DNA of 64,000 nt from an uncultured Pelagibacteraceae bacterium (GTDB lineage: Bacteria; Pseudomonadota; Alphaproteobacteria; Pelagibacterales; Pelagibacteraceae). The stretch lies in NCBI GenBank assembly GCA_902594255.1, contig CACJLN010000001.1, positions 1-64,000 of the forward strand, read 5' to 3'. A model generated the notes under the pieces. The model did no database searches. It saw only the letters and a program-made list of their open reading frames with translations, and was not told the origin of the DNA. This document shows, one piece after another, positions 31,019 through 40,446 of this stretch. Positions within the stretch are counted from its first letter, which is position 1; each line of letters begins with the position of its first letter. Both the position numbers and the translations under genes were made by a program.

Positions 31019-32107
31019 TTATTTAACCAATGTTTTTTCTATTATTTCGTCTTCTAAGTTTATATTAATTTTACCAGTTTTCTTATCTAATAAATTTGAG
31101 ACAAAGTTAAACAAATTTTTTGCATATAATGTTGAGGCAGAAATTGGTAATTTGTTTAAAATGTTCATTTCTCCTATTATTTTAACTCCTCTATGATCAA
31201 TTATTTTATCAACTTCTGTATAAGCTGTATTTCCACCCTGAATGGCTGCTAGATCGTAAATTACCGATCCCATTTGCATATTTTTAATCATATCTTCTTT
31301 TATAATTACTGGGGCTTTTTTTCCAGGTATTAAAGCTGTGCATATTACGATATCAATTTTTTTTAAAGTTTCACTCAAAAGATCTTCTTGTTTTTTTTTG
31401 AACTCTTCAGAGGCTTCTTTGGCGTAACCACCTTCAGTTTCAAGATTTTCAGATCCCTCTACAGTCAAAAATTTACCTCCTAAACTCTCAACTTGTTCTT
31501 TCGAGGCCATTCTTACATCGGTCGCAAAAACAATTGCACCCATTCTTTTTGCAGTTGCTATTGCTTGTAAACCCGCAACACCCGCTCCTACAACTAAAAC
31601 TTTTGCCGCTGGAACTGTTCCAGCAGCTGTCATCATCATTGGTATAGCTTTTTCAAAATTCGCAAACGACTCAATAACGGCTTTATATCCCGCTAGATTT
31701 GCTTGTGATGAAAGGATATCCATTGATTGAGCTCTTGTAATTCTAGGAAGCAACTCCAAAGAAAAATTGTTTATTTTTTTTTTTGATAATTTTTCCAATT
31801 TTTCTTTATTTAAAAAAGGATTTAGCACTCCAATTAAGTTTTGATTTTCTTTTAATAAAGATAAATTATCATCCGATGGTAAACCTAATTGTAATATAAT
31901 ATCGCTATTAGTTAAAATATCTTTTCCATTTTCAAAAATATTTACTCCTTGAGATTTATATTGTTCATTACCGAAACCTAGGTGAAGACCATAATCTTTA
32001 GAGAGCAAAACCTCAAAGCCTAGTGAAATATATTTTTTAGCTATCTCAGGAGTTATTGCTACTCTTTTTTCAATATTTAAATCTTCGGATAAGGAACCTA
32101 TTTTCAT
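31019..32107 (-). CDS. pntAA: NAD(P) transhydrogenase subunit alpha part 1
   Basis: A 362-residue soluble NAD-binding subunit (domain I), related to alanine dehydrogenase. The N-terminal RVAITPEIAKKY, the RITRAQSMDILSSQANLAG signature (122-140) and the NAD Rossmann loop GAGVAGL (174-180) are intact. It is preceded by the tiny aa3 oxidase subunit IV-like gene. Together with pntAB and pntB it makes the complete transhydrogenase, the only NADPH-generating proton pump visible here. Confidence 0.96.
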   Translation of the reverse strand: MKIGSLSEDLNIEKRVAITPEIAKKYISLGFEVLLSKDYGLHLGFGNEQYKSQGVNIFENGKDILTNSDIILQLGLPSDDNLSLLKENQNLIGVLNPFLNKEKLEKLSKKKINNFSLELLPRITRAQSMDILSSQANLAGYKAVIESFANFEKAIPMMMTAAGTVPAAKVLVVGAGVAGLQAIATAKRMGAIVFATDVRMASKEQVESLGGKFLTVEGSENLETEGGYAKEASEEFKKKQEDLLSETLKKIDIVICTALIPGKKAPVIIKEDMIKNMQMGSVIYDLAAIQGGNTAYTEVDKIIDHRGVKIIGEMNILNKLPISASTLYAKNLFNFVSNLLDKKTGKININLEDEIIEKTLVK

Positions 32108-32116
32108 AAGATTATT

Positions 32117-32227
32117 CTACAATAAGAATATTGCCATAAGAACTAAAACTATGACAACAGCGACAGTTCCCCACAATACAAATTTAGTGAAATTATTCCA
32201 AGTTTTTTTATGGTCTTCATTATCCAT
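32117..32227 (-). CDS. aa3-type cytochrome c oxidase subunit IV-like small protein
   Basis: A 36-residue protein, MDNEDHKKTWNNFTKF followed by one transmembrane helix of about 19 residues. The acidic/amphipathic N-terminus with a Trp/Phe-rich KTWNNFTKFV stretch before the helix matches the alphaproteobacterial aa3 oxidase subunit IV (COX4_pro_2) pattern. This gene often sits next to pntAA. It lies nine bases before pntAA in the same direction. The family match is by pattern only. Confidence 0.68.
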   Translation of the reverse strand: MDNEDHKKTWNNFTKFVLWGTVAVVIVLVLMAIFLL

Positions 32228-32232
32228 AAAAA

Positions 32233-32358
32233 TTACTTCTGTCTTGCTTTAAATTTTGGATTGGTTTTATTAATAATATAGACTCTTCCTCTTCGCCTTA
32301 CTAATTTGGAGTTTAGATCTCTTTTTTTTATCGATTTTAATGAGCTTTTAATTTTCAT
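32233..32358 (-). CDS. rpmJ: 50S ribosomal protein bL36 (cysteine-free form)
   Basis: A 41-residue basic protein, [19 protein letters not shown] then [21 protein letters not shown]. This is the alphaproteobacterial bL36 pattern lacking zinc-ligand cysteines. It lies five bases upstream of the oxidase subunit-like gene and 12 bases downstream of the 5S gene, all on the minus strand. Confidence 0.95.
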   Translation of the reverse strand: MKIKSSLKSIKKRDLNSKLVRRRGRVYIINKTNPKFKARQK

Positions 32359-32370
32359 AAAAATTTGTAT

Positions 32371-32484
32371 GCCGGCAATGACCTACTCTTCCATATCTTA
32401 AGACAAAGTACCATCGGCGCTGAAAGGCTTAACTTCCGAGTTCGGAATGGGATCGGGTGTAACACTTTCGCAATAATCACCGGC
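32371..32484 (-). rRNA. rrf: 5S ribosomal RNA
   Basis: The reverse strand carries the conserved 5S segments: terminal stem GCCGGTGA / TTGCCGGC, loop B-C CCCGATCCCATTCCGAACTC, GGAAGTTAAGCC, and CGCCGATGGTACT with GGAAGAGTAGGTC. Mature ends may extend by a few bases on each side. No 23S or 16S precedes it within the remaining 31.5 kb; instead polysaccharide genes follow. This fits the SAR11 arrangement in which 5S is separated from 16S-23S by a hypervariable island. Confidence 0.96.
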
Positions 32485-32543
32485 GAGGAATTTATATAGA
32501 TAAATTATTTATTGTAAACAGGGATTTATTATAAAAAACCTTA

Positions 32544-33431
32544 TTATTCTATGCTTTTTACGAAATTTTTTACATAGTCTCTCAAATTTATTTTTCCATA
32601 GGCTCTATAAATCTTATTTGATAAACTAAGAGTTGTTAAGGCCGATGCATATCTCTCACCTTTTCTAGCAGGTAAAAACTTTATTTTTTTACCAAACATT
32701 TTTGCAACCTCTAAAATAGTAAAACTTTCTTTATTTGAAATACTATAAAATCTCGATTTATTGATTTTCCAGGCGGTATAACAAACCTTTACAGTGTCGG
32801 TTATATGTGTGAATCTTCTTGACTGAGAACCAGGTCTAACAACTGGTAAAGGTAAGTTTCTCGAATAGCAATCTTCAAAAATTCCAATTACAGTTGCCAT
32901 TTTTCCTTTAGTAATTTGACCTGGGCCATAAACATTATAAAAGAAAATTACTTCATATTTGAAATTAAACCACATTTTTAAATTTTCTAGAAGTTCTAAA
33001 TTTTTAGACTTTGTAAACGCATATGGAGAAAGATTTTTATCTTTTCCCTTATTGCCTAACGATGCAGAGGTGGCTGAGTATACTAGTTTTATTTTATTCT
33101 TCAAACAAAAATTAAAAACTGCATTGGTTCCAATAGAATTTGATTTAATACATTTGTCCATATCTAAAAAACTTTGATAAATTCTTGAAAATTCTCCAAA
33201 ATGGAAAATTGAATGAATTCTATGAGCATATTTTTTTAATATCTTATCTATATCTTTAGTATTACCTTTTACATATTGAACTTTTTTCGACTTAATATGA
33301 TTTTTTTTGGTACCTGAAGAATAATCATCAAGACTAATAATATCATATTTAGTTTTTTTAATTAAATATTCAATTAAATTACTACCAACAAAACCACTTC
33401 CTCCAGTAACAACTATAAATTTTTTCATCAT
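32544..33431 (-). CDS. NAD-dependent sugar epimerase/dehydratase
   Basis: A 295-residue extended short-chain dehydrogenase. The nucleotide loop GGSGFVG is at 10-16 and the active site YAFTK has Tyr137 and Lys141 behind a Thr121/Ser122 pair. It acts on a nucleotide sugar, probably as a UDP-hexose 4-epimerase or 4,6-dehydratase-like enzyme. It is the first protein gene of the glycan island after 5S rRNA. Two bases separate it from fcl, so it shares that operon. Substrate not determined. Confidence 0.82.
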   Translation of the reverse strand: MMKKFIVVTGGSGFVGSNLIEYLIKKTKYDIISLDDYSSGTKKNHIKSKKVQYVKGNTKDIDKILKKYAHRIHSIFHFGEFSRIYQSFLDMDKCIKSNSIGTNAVFNFCLKNKIKLVYSATSASLGNKGKDKNLSPYAFTKSKNLELLENLKMWFNFKYEVIFFYNVYGPGQITKGKMATVIGIFEDCYSRNLPLPVVRPGSQSRRFTHITDTVKVCYTAWKINKSRFYSISNKESFTILEVAKMFGKKIKFLPARKGERYASALTTLSLSNKIYRAYGKINLRDYVKNFVKSIE

Positions 33432-33433
33432 TA

Positions 33434-34369
33434 TTAACTAATTTTTTTTAAATAATCATCGTAAGTTAAATCAAAACCCTTATTTAAACTATATTTTGAT
33501 TTCCACCCATATTTTTTTGCTAAACTAAGATCTAATTTTTTTCTTGGTGTTCCATTGGGTTTTTTTTTATCTAACTTTATTTTCAAATTAACTCTTAATT
33601 TTTTAATTATAAATTTACAATATTCTAAAATTGTTTTTTCTTGGCCACTGCCAATGTTGATTAGATAATGTTTTGTTTTTTTTTTAAGAAAGAATTCACA
33701 TGCATCTGCAAGATCATCTACATACATTAATTCTCTTTTGGGAGTACCATCACCCCAAATTTTAATCATTTTATATTCATTTTTTATAGCAAAATGAGTT
33801 TTTTTAATTAAAGCTGGAAAAAAATGAGAAGATTTTGAATTATAATTGTCATTTGGCCCATATAGATTTGTTGGCATTAGACATATATAATTAGTCTTAT
33901 ATTGTTTGTTATAAGCTTCACACATTTTATAACCTGCTAATTTGGCGACAGCATAAGCGTCGTTAGTCTCTTCTAGTTTCCCTGTCATTAAATATTTTTC
34001 TTTGATAGGTTGTTTTGAATATTTTGGATAGATACAGCTTGAACCTAAAAAAATAAGTTTTTTAACACCAGTTAAAAAAGACGAATGAATCAAGTTTGTT
34101 TGTATCATAATATTTTCGTAAATAAATTTTGCTTTTTCTTCTTTGTTAATAAATATTCCGCCGACTTTTGCAGCTGCAATTATCACAAAATCCGGTTTTA
34201 TTTTTTTTAGGTATGAATAAGTTTTTTTTTGATCTATTAAATTCAAAGATTTTCGGCTTTTACAGAATAAATTTTGATAACCCTTCCTTTTAAAGTGTCT
34301 CAAAACTGATGAGCCCACCATGCCATTATGGCCTGCAATGAATATTTTACTTTTTTTATTTAGTTGCAT
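33434..34369 (-). CDS. fcl: GDP-L-fucose synthase
   Basis: A 311-residue epimerase-reductase that turns GDP-4-keto-6-deoxymannose into GDP-L-fucose. The loop GHNGMVGS is at 13-20 and the catalytic Tyr139/Lys143 sit in YAVAK. FLGSSCIYPK and LMPTNLYGPNDNY are typical of the WcaG group. Its start overlaps gmd by 14 bases, the usual gmd-fcl pair. Confidence 0.95.
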   Translation of the reverse strand: MQLNKKSKIFIAGHNGMVGSSVLRHFKRKGYQNLFCKSRKSLNLIDQKKTYSYLKKIKPDFVIIAAAKVGGIFINKEEKAKFIYENIMIQTNLIHSSFLTGVKKLIFLGSSCIYPKYSKQPIKEKYLMTGKLEETNDAYAVAKLAGYKMCEAYNKQYKTNYICLMPTNLYGPNDNYNSKSSHFFPALIKKTHFAIKNEYKMIKIWGDGTPKRELMYVDDLADACEFFLKKKTKHYLINIGSGQEKTILEYCKFIIKKLRVNLKIKLDKKKPNGTPRKKLDLSLAKKYGWKSKYSLNKGFDLTYDDYLKKIS

Positions 34370-35402
34370 TTAACATTTTGTATTCTGACTCAATCATTTC
34401 GTGAATTAACAAATTAATATCGTTTTTAGGTTTCCATTTCAGTAATTTTCTCGCTTTTCTTGCATCACCCAGTAAGGTATTTACATCTAAAGGTCTTACA
34501 TAATTTTTATCACATTCAATTATTGGGTAACCAAACTCGTTATAACCTTTTTCTTTTATTCCTTTTCCCTTCCAAACGACTTTCATACCTAATTTTTTTG
34601 CAGTTAAATTTATAAACTCTTTGATTGAGTATTGTTTTCCTGTTGCTATGACATAATCGTCTGGTTTTTTTTGCTGGAGCATCTTCCACATAGCATAACA
34701 ATAGTCTTTGGCATGACCCCAATCTCTTTTTGAATTTAAATTCCCCAAAAATAATTTTTTTTGCCTTCCCTCTTTAATCTTACAAAGTGCAGAAATAATT
34801 TTTTTTGTTACAAATGTTTCACCTCTTCTCGGACTTTCATGATTAAATAAAATTCCATTACAAGCAAAAATGTTATAAGCTTCTCTATAGTTCTTTGTAA
34901 TCCAATGGGCATATAATTTTGCAACTCCATAAGGGCTTAAAGGATAAAAAGAAGTTTTTTCATTTTGAGGTGAACTTTGAACTTTACCATACATTTCTGA
35001 AGTACCTGCCTGATAAAATTTTGTTTTTTTCTCAAGTTTATGAAATTTAATTGCCTCTAGTATTCTAAGAGCACCCAATGCATCAGCATTTGCAGTATAT
35101 TCTGGAACTTCAAAAGAAACTGCTACATGTGATTGAGCTGCTAAATTATAGATTTCGTGAGGTTTAATTTTTTTTATGATGTTTGAAACTGATAAAGAAT
35201 CAGTCACATCCCCATAGTGAAGTCTAAATCTGTAATTCTTATCATGTGGATCTTGATAGATATGATCTACCCTAAAAGTATTAATACTTGAGGACCTTCT
35301 TATTACTCCATGAACAATGTAATTTTTTTTTAATAACAATTCTGCTAAGTAAGATCCATCTTGACCCGTGATACCAAAAATTAATGCTACTTTTTTTTTC
35401 AT
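34356..35402 (-). CDS. gmd: GDP-mannose 4,6-dehydratase
   Basis: A 348-residue enzyme making GDP-4-keto-6-deoxy-D-mannose. GITGQDGSYLAELLL is at 10-24, the TSEMYG triad residues Thr134/Glu136 and the YGVAK Tyr158/Lys162 are present. The RRSSSINTFRVDHIYQD loop is diagnostic. With fcl it supplies GDP-fucose for the surface glycan. It is full length and starts 46 bases from the downstream end of the next membrane gene. Confidence 0.97.
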   Translation of the reverse strand: MKKKVALIFGITGQDGSYLAELLLKKNYIVHGVIRRSSSINTFRVDHIYQDPHDKNYRFRLHYGDVTDSLSVSNIIKKIKPHEIYNLAAQSHVAVSFEVPEYTANADALGALRILEAIKFHKLEKKTKFYQAGTSEMYGKVQSSPQNEKTSFYPLSPYGVAKLYAHWITKNYREAYNIFACNGILFNHESPRRGETFVTKKIISALCKIKEGRQKKLFLGNLNSKRDWGHAKDYCYAMWKMLQQKKPDDYVIATGKQYSIKEFINLTAKKLGMKVVWKGKGIKEKGYNEFGYPIIECDKNYVRPLDVNTLLGDARKARKLLKWKPKNDINLLIHEMIESEYKMLNATK

Positions 35403-35448
35403 TTTTCAGATTTATTTTAATATTTTCCTCTTCATTGTTTAAATATAA

Positions 35449-37113
35449 TCATTTATCCTTTTTTAAGATATAGTAAATATTTTTTTTATTAACCGATATT
35501 CTGCTGAAGCTTTTACAATTTATTTTATCTATATCCTTACAATTTTGATAATTCAGTATTAGGCTATTTAGAAATTTATCAACTCTAAAATGCGTTTTGT
35601 CTAATTGGTAGTATGGTTCAGAAAAAAAATTATAATTGTATTTTTCCGTTTCGTTCTTAATTCTATTTAAATTTCTTCCAACAAATATCATCAAAGATAA
35701 TACAATCAAAAAAATAATTTTCTCTTTAAAAAACTTTATAGAAATAAATTTTGAAAGATATATTGAGAATGGCATAAATATAATCAGTGCTATCAAACTG
35801 TAGCCACCGTACCTTAAACTTGGATGATTATAAAACCACTCTAGAAATAAAATAATAGCTATAAAATAAATTAAGTAATTCTTTTTTTCAAATTTTATTT
35901 TTATTTTTTTTTCTGAATAAAATGTTAAAAAAACAATTAGTATTAATAGAAGTATACCAAATATAAAGTCACTTACTTTATTAAAAAAATACATATCAAT
36001 CCAATTTGAAACCCAATTAAATCCTTTTATATAATTTTCTGGATTATCTACTCGATGGTTTGGGCCTGCCCCAGCTTTAGCCCATTGCTCAAACCATTCG
36101 TTAGATGATTTAGCCTCATTGAATAAAGACCATTCAAAATTAGAGAAGCAAGTAATACTTACAGGATATATGATACAACCAGAATTAAAAATATTTACTA
36201 TAATTAAAAAAAAACCAATAGAGCAGAAAAGATAAAAGTAAAAATTTTTAAGTAATTCTAAAAAATACTTATGCTTTTTAAAACTTATAAGTATTGGAGT
36301 AAGAAACATTAAATACAAAACATAAAAAGCTTTAAGAGAAACAATTAAACCAAGTAAAATAAGAATCTTTGAAAAAATTTTACCCTCAATTATTGATTTT
36401 CTAGATAGTGTTAAAACCTCTATAAATAAAAGAAGAATTAATATTTGAGCAGAACGATCAGTTCCATGTTCAGCTATTCTGTAAAAAAATATGTTAATAA
36501 ATAAAAAAGATAAAAGCGTTAAGAAAAATATGAAATCATATATCTTATTCTGATAATCATTTTTTAATTTAAAAATTAAAACTAGATTTGAAAACCCAAA
36601 TATAAGAATTGCCCCTAAACTAAATGAAAAATATTTTATACCAGGAAGATAAAATAACGAGTTAAGATAAAAAATTGAGGAAGGAGTCCTAAATGCATGA
36701 ACTAAGTTTCCTACGCCAATAATTAGATTTTCTTGTGTTAAATAATAAATATAAGGGAAATGATAATAAGAAAAATCATCGTGTGTTTTAGCCGCTAAAA
36801 GTGCAAAAATAAATATTCCAAAAATTAAAAAAATATACTTCAAATATCTGTTTAATAATTTCTTGTTATTAAAAAAGTTAAATATGAACGAAATAATCCC
36901 TATGGTTAAAATGATTGTATTATGAACAAATCCGTGTTTAAAAAAAAAATGTGTGAAATATGACAAGCATGTCAAAAAAAATAAACTTCCAAGAAGATTG
37001 TACTCAAATTCAATATCTATGGAATTTTGTAAAATTTTTTGAAAAAACAAACCATATCCAAGAATTGAAAGTATTATTATTACGTAAGATGATAAATAAA
37101 TTGACAATTCCAT
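35449..37113 (-). CDS. Large polytopic membrane protein, unassigned
   Basis: A 554-residue protein with roughly 11-12 hydrophobic helices and a short polar C-terminus. A central extracytoplasmic loop (about residues 325-375, including the WFEQWAKAGAGPNHRVDNP stretch) is polar and may carry the active site. The layout is like GT-C transferases or polysaccharide polymerase-type proteins in glycan islands, possibly the LIC_10190-like family. I cannot assign a family. It is divergent from a GT2 gene across a 128-base AT-rich gap. Confidence 0.6.
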   Translation of the reverse strand: MELSIYLSSYVIIILSILGYGLFFQKILQNSIDIEFEYNLLGSLFFLTCLSYFTHFFFKHGFVHNTIILTIGIISFIFNFFNNKKLLNRYLKYIFLIFGIFIFALLAAKTHDDFSYYHFPYIYYLTQENLIIGVGNLVHAFRTPSSIFYLNSLFYLPGIKYFSFSLGAILIFGFSNLVLIFKLKNDYQNKIYDFIFFLTLLSFLFINIFFYRIAEHGTDRSAQILILLLFIEVLTLSRKSIIEGKIFSKILILLGLIVSLKAFYVLYLMFLTPILISFKKHKYFLELLKNFYFYLFCSIGFFLIIVNIFNSGCIIYPVSITCFSNFEWSLFNEAKSSNEWFEQWAKAGAGPNHRVDNPENYIKGFNWVSNWIDMYFFNKVSDFIFGILLLILIVFLTFYSEKKIKIKFEKKNYLIYFIAIILFLEWFYNHPSLRYGGYSLIALIIFMPFSIYLSKFISIKFFKEKIIFLIVLSLMIFVGRNLNRIKNETEKYNYNFFSEPYYQLDKTHFRVDKFLNSLILNYQNCKDIDKINCKSFSRISVNKKNIYYILKKDK

Positions 37114-37241
37114 TAATATATTTCTATATTTTTTTTTATTATATTACAAAAGAGTAATTGAAATTATTTGATTTAAAAAAGTTAAAAATATGAGATAAAT
37201 CAATTTATAGTAACTTTAAAAATAAAAAAAATCTTGTATTT

Positions 37242-37913
37242 GTGAATAATCTAACACTATTAATTCCAGCTAAAAATGAAAAAGAGTCTCTTCCTAGAGT
37301 ATTAGATGAGTTAAAAAATTATAATCTAAAAATTTTGGTTGTTTTGGAAACAGAAGATAAAGAAACAATTGAGTCAATAAAAAATTATAATTGTCAAATT
37401 CTTTTTCAAAAAGGTAAAGGTTATGGTGATGCTTTGATTGATGGTATCAACTCAATTAAAACAGAGTTATTTTGTATATTCAATGCCGACGGATCATTCG
37501 ATCCAAAGGAGTTGATTAAAATGTTTGACCAACTAAATAATAAAAAAGCTGATTTTGTTTTTGGGACAAGATATGAAAAAAACTGTGGAAGTGATGATGA
37601 TACAATCATAACACTAATTGGTAATTTTATTTTTACTAAAATGGGAAACTTATTATTTGGTTTAGATTTAACAGATATTTTATATACCTACGTTATAGGT
37701 AAAACATCCAAAGCTAGAGACTTGGGTTTAATATCTAAAGATTTTAAATTTTGTGTCGAATTACCAATTAAAGCTAAAAGAAAAGGGTATAAATTGGTAA
37801 ATTCCAAGGCTTACGAACGATTAAGACTTGGTGGAAAGAAAAAGGTTAATCCATTTAAAGACGGATTGATAATATTAATCTATTTAATCAAACTATTTTT
37901 TATTAGAAATTAG
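37242..37913 (+). CDS. Glycosyltransferase family 2 (DPM1-like)
   Basis: A 223-residue GT-A enzyme with the order LLIPAKNEKESLP, then GKGYGDALIDGI, then FNADGSFDP (the DxD-type metal site). This matches dolichyl/undecaprenyl phosphate sugar transferases. It starts at GTG. A hydrophobic C-terminal stretch (LIILIYLIKLFFI) could bind the membrane. It likely passes a sugar to a lipid carrier. Its 3' end overlaps the convergent WecA-like gene by 21 bases. Confidence 0.83.
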   Translation: MNNLTLLIPAKNEKESLPRVLDELKNYNLKILVVLETEDKETIESIKNYNCQILFQKGKGYGDALIDGINSIKTELFCIFNADGSFDPKELIKMFDQLNNKKADFVFGTRYEKNCGSDDDTIITLIGNFIFTKMGNLLFGLDLTDILYTYVIGKTSKARDLGLISKDFKFCVELPIKAKRKGYKLVNSKAYERLRLGGKKKVNPFKDGLIILIYLIKLFFIRN

Positions 37914-38927
37914 TATTTTGTATTTAAACTTAAATAATTTTAAATATACTAAGGTGTATACTAAAATATTAACTAAAATTAAAGTAATCAGAAGTTGGGT
38001 GTTATAGATATTGTGACTTCCAAAAAGTAAAACTATTAAATTATAGAAATTAATTATAAGGCTGGAATAATTATTACAATTTAGATCGTTCAATTTAAAT
38101 TTTTTTTTCAAGAAATAAAATAATAAATGATGAAAATGTTTGCTGTCTGGAGAAACTGGAGACTTGCCTAGTTTAAATTTTCTTAAAATTGAGAATAAAT
38201 TTTCAAAGCATGGATACCACAATAATAATGCTACAAAAAAAGGAGATATATTAGGATTAAAATTATGTATTTTTATTAAAATAAACCCAATTAACAATCC
38301 TAATAAATAAGCCCCAGAGTCACCTAAATAAAATTTATTAAAAAAATTAAAAACAATTAAAACAAATAAAAAATAACAAAAGTAAATAAAATTAAGGTCA
38401 GTGAAGTTAATCCCAACTAAAAGATTTAACTTATAAAGTATAGCAAGAACTATTAGATAATATGTAAGTACCAAGCCATTTAATCCATCAATGAAATTAG
38501 TACCATTAATTAAGATTATTAAACAAAAAGCACTGAAAAAAATACTTACATAATAATTCTGTAAAGCTTGATCAATGAATATAATTCTGGTCGAAATGGT
38601 ATCAAGTGTTGAAAAATGAACAAATAATACAATCAAGATTAATTGATACAATAATCTTCTCGAGGGTACAGATAAAATTTTCAGATCAGAGAATAATCCT
38701 AGCACAAAAATTAAAATCAAAAAAATGAATGTAATTATATCTTTATCTATGAAGATGATTGATAAAAATAGGATTAAAAAAATTCCACCAGATAAGGGTG
38801 TATTTTTCGTTCCTAAAATCTTTTGATGATTTTCACCAGAAAAATTAAGAAAGTATCCGTTTTTTACAATGAAAAAATTAACACTGTAAATTAAAACTGG
38901 AGTTAAAAAAAAAACCAGGAGATCCAT
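37893..38927 (-). CDS. MraY/WecA-family polyprenyl-phosphate sugar-1-phosphate transferase
   Basis: A 344-residue, about ten-helix enzyme that loads the first sugar-phosphate onto undecaprenyl phosphate. NGTNFIDGLNG (141-151), GDSGAYLLG and the KHFHHLL histidine motif are conserved. The usual DDxxD reads FSDLK at about 79-83, so the first Asp is Ser. It is the probable initiating enzyme for the island's glycan. Two bases separate it from a GT2 gene. Confidence 0.85.
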   Translation of the reverse strand: MDLLVFFLTPVLIYSVNFFIVKNGYFLNFSGENHQKILGTKNTPLSGGIFLILFLSIIFIDKDIITFIFLILIFVLGLFSDLKILSVPSRRLLYQLILIVLFVHFSTLDTISTRIIFIDQALQNYYVSIFFSAFCLIILINGTNFIDGLNGLVLTYYLIVLAILYKLNLLVGINFTDLNFIYFCYFLFVLIVFNFFNKFYLGDSGAYLLGLLIGFILIKIHNFNPNISPFFVALLLWYPCFENLFSILRKFKLGKSPVSPDSKHFHHLLFYFLKKKFKLNDLNCNNYSSLIINFYNLIVLLFGSHNIYNTQLLITLILVNILVYTLVYLKLFKFKYKILISNKK

Positions 38928-38928
38928 A

Positions 38929-39693
38929 CTATTTTTTTAAAAAATTAATACTTAAACATATCACATAGTAAAACGATTTGATAAAATTAAATTTCATGTA
39001 GTAATTATAAACTTTAAAAGCATCTTTTATTTTTTGCAAAACTGAACTTGAAAGCGAATTGTCAAGTTTTCTCCAAGATGTGAGAGTTTCGTTTAAAGAC
39101 CCTATAAAAATATTTCTTTGGAGAATTTTAAGCCATAAAACAAAATCTTCTTTAGTTTTAAGATTTGGAAATTTAGTTTGATGATCAAATATTTCTTTTT
39201 TTAAGATTACCGTTGATAATCCAATATCACATGAAAAAATTAGATCATTAACTTTTTTAAAATTTCTAGAAATTCTTTCACCTAACACTTTATCATTTTC
39301 ATCGATTATTTCATATGAGGTATGAGTAATTTTAAGATTTTCCTGTTTCATAAAATTAATTTGACTTTCTAACTTAAGTTTTTTCCAAATATCATCTGCA
39401 TCTATGAAAGCAATAAATTCGCCTTTAGCATTTTCAACTCCTCTATTTCTTGAAAAACCCGCACCAACAGTTTGTGAATTTTTTAAGATTCTGATTTTTT
39501 TATAAGACTTAAATAAACTTTCTAAATAACTCAATTCAGATAGATTTTCATCATCATAAACAATTATTATTTCATAATGATTATAAGATTGATTTAAAAT
39601 CGAATTTATTGTTTTTTGTATATATTTTTTTTTTCTGTAATATGGAATTATTATAGATACCAAATCTTTAGTAATTTCAATTGTATGTTTCAT
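38929..39693 (-). CDS. Glycosyltransferase family 2
   Basis: A 254-residue GT-A transferase. It begins VSIIIPYYRKKKYIQKTINS and has SRNRGVENAKGEFIAFIDADD, the classic GT2 nucleotide-sugar site with DxD. The C-terminus includes WLKILQRN and a weak hydrophobic tail. Acceptor and donor are unknown. It is nine bases from a methyltransferase gene upstream and adjacent to the initiating transferase, which suggests an early glycan assembly step. Confidence 0.87.
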   Translation of the reverse strand: MKHTIEITKDLVSIIIPYYRKKKYIQKTINSILNQSYNHYEIIIVYDDENLSELSYLESLFKSYKKIRILKNSQTVGAGFSRNRGVENAKGEFIAFIDADDIWKKLKLESQINFMKQENLKITHTSYEIIDENDKVLGERISRNFKKVNDLIFSCDIGLSTVILKKEIFDHQTKFPNLKTKEDFVLWLKILQRNIFIGSLNETLTSWRKLDNSLSSSVLQKIKDAFKVYNYYMKFNFIKSFYYVICLSINFLKK

Positions 39694-39702
39694 TAAGACA
39701 TT

Positions 39703-40347
39703 TTAATCTTTTTTTGCTATAGCCCATACTTGAACTGGAAAATTTTTTTCGTTCTTAAGATCTCTGCGAAACCAAACCCTAGACCAGGTATCGTCTGTTC
39801 TAAGATTAGATATAACACACTTTTTATTTCCCCAAGAATTGGTAAAAATATTTTTAATCTTAAATCCACATTCTTCTAAATGATATTTCAATCCATCCTC
39901 TGTCCATCTAGAGCAATCAATTGGAACATTGTGAACTCTGATTAAAAAAGGAACTATTACTAGAAAGTAACCACCTTGATTTAGTAAATCGAATACATTT
40001 TTTGTGGCTTTATATGGATATTTCAAATGCTCCCAAACATTATCGGCTATAACTAAATCAAATTTTTTATCTAACTTATTAGTTTTACAAATATCAAAAT
40101 CTGGAAAATTAAGTTGTGTAAATGATTTAAAATTAAAATTTTCTTTCCAATATTCTCCTGCTGAAATTTCAAGTGTATCAAAGTTGCTTAAATCTAAATT
40201 TTCAATATCCTTCTTAATTTGTTTATATGTTGGATATCTTTCCCAATGTTCTAAATTCAAACCGACTTTTTTTGAGAGTCTTTTTAAATTTTTGACAAAT
40301 TTTCTGTTTGGGCCTATTTTTTTTTCAAAAAATCTTTGAAAGCTCAT
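39703..40347 (-). CDS. Class I SAM-dependent methyltransferase
   Basis: A 214-residue Rossmann-like protein. The SAM motif I is degenerate (FDTLEISAGEYW), but motif post-II to IV shows KFDLVIADNVWEHLKYPYKA and motif V LLNQGGYFLVIVP, typical of Methyltransf_11 enzymes. The Trp- and His-rich C-terminal half (DCSRWTEDGLKYHLEECGF) is common in glycan-cluster methyltransferases. It probably O-methylates a sugar. It lacks signal or membrane segments. Confidence 0.78.
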   Translation of the reverse strand: MSFQRFFEKKIGPNRKFVKNLKRLSKKVGLNLEHWERYPTYKQIKKDIENLDLSNFDTLEISAGEYWKENFNFKSFTQLNFPDFDICKTNKLDKKFDLVIADNVWEHLKYPYKATKNVFDLLNQGGYFLVIVPFLIRVHNVPIDCSRWTEDGLKYHLEECGFKIKNIFTNSWGNKKCVISNLRTDDTWSRVWFRRDLKNEKNFPVQVWAIAKKD

Positions 40348-40446
40348 TATTATATATATAACTCTAAATTTTATATTAGAATATGTTAATTTTGGGAAAA
40401 TCTGATAATTAATTTTGATAAAATAAACCTCTTTATACCTAATAAA

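Noticed and set aside
36960-37157. Small plus-strand frame opposite the membrane protein
   Set aside because: It lies within the start of a strongly patterned transmembrane gene and has no own features.
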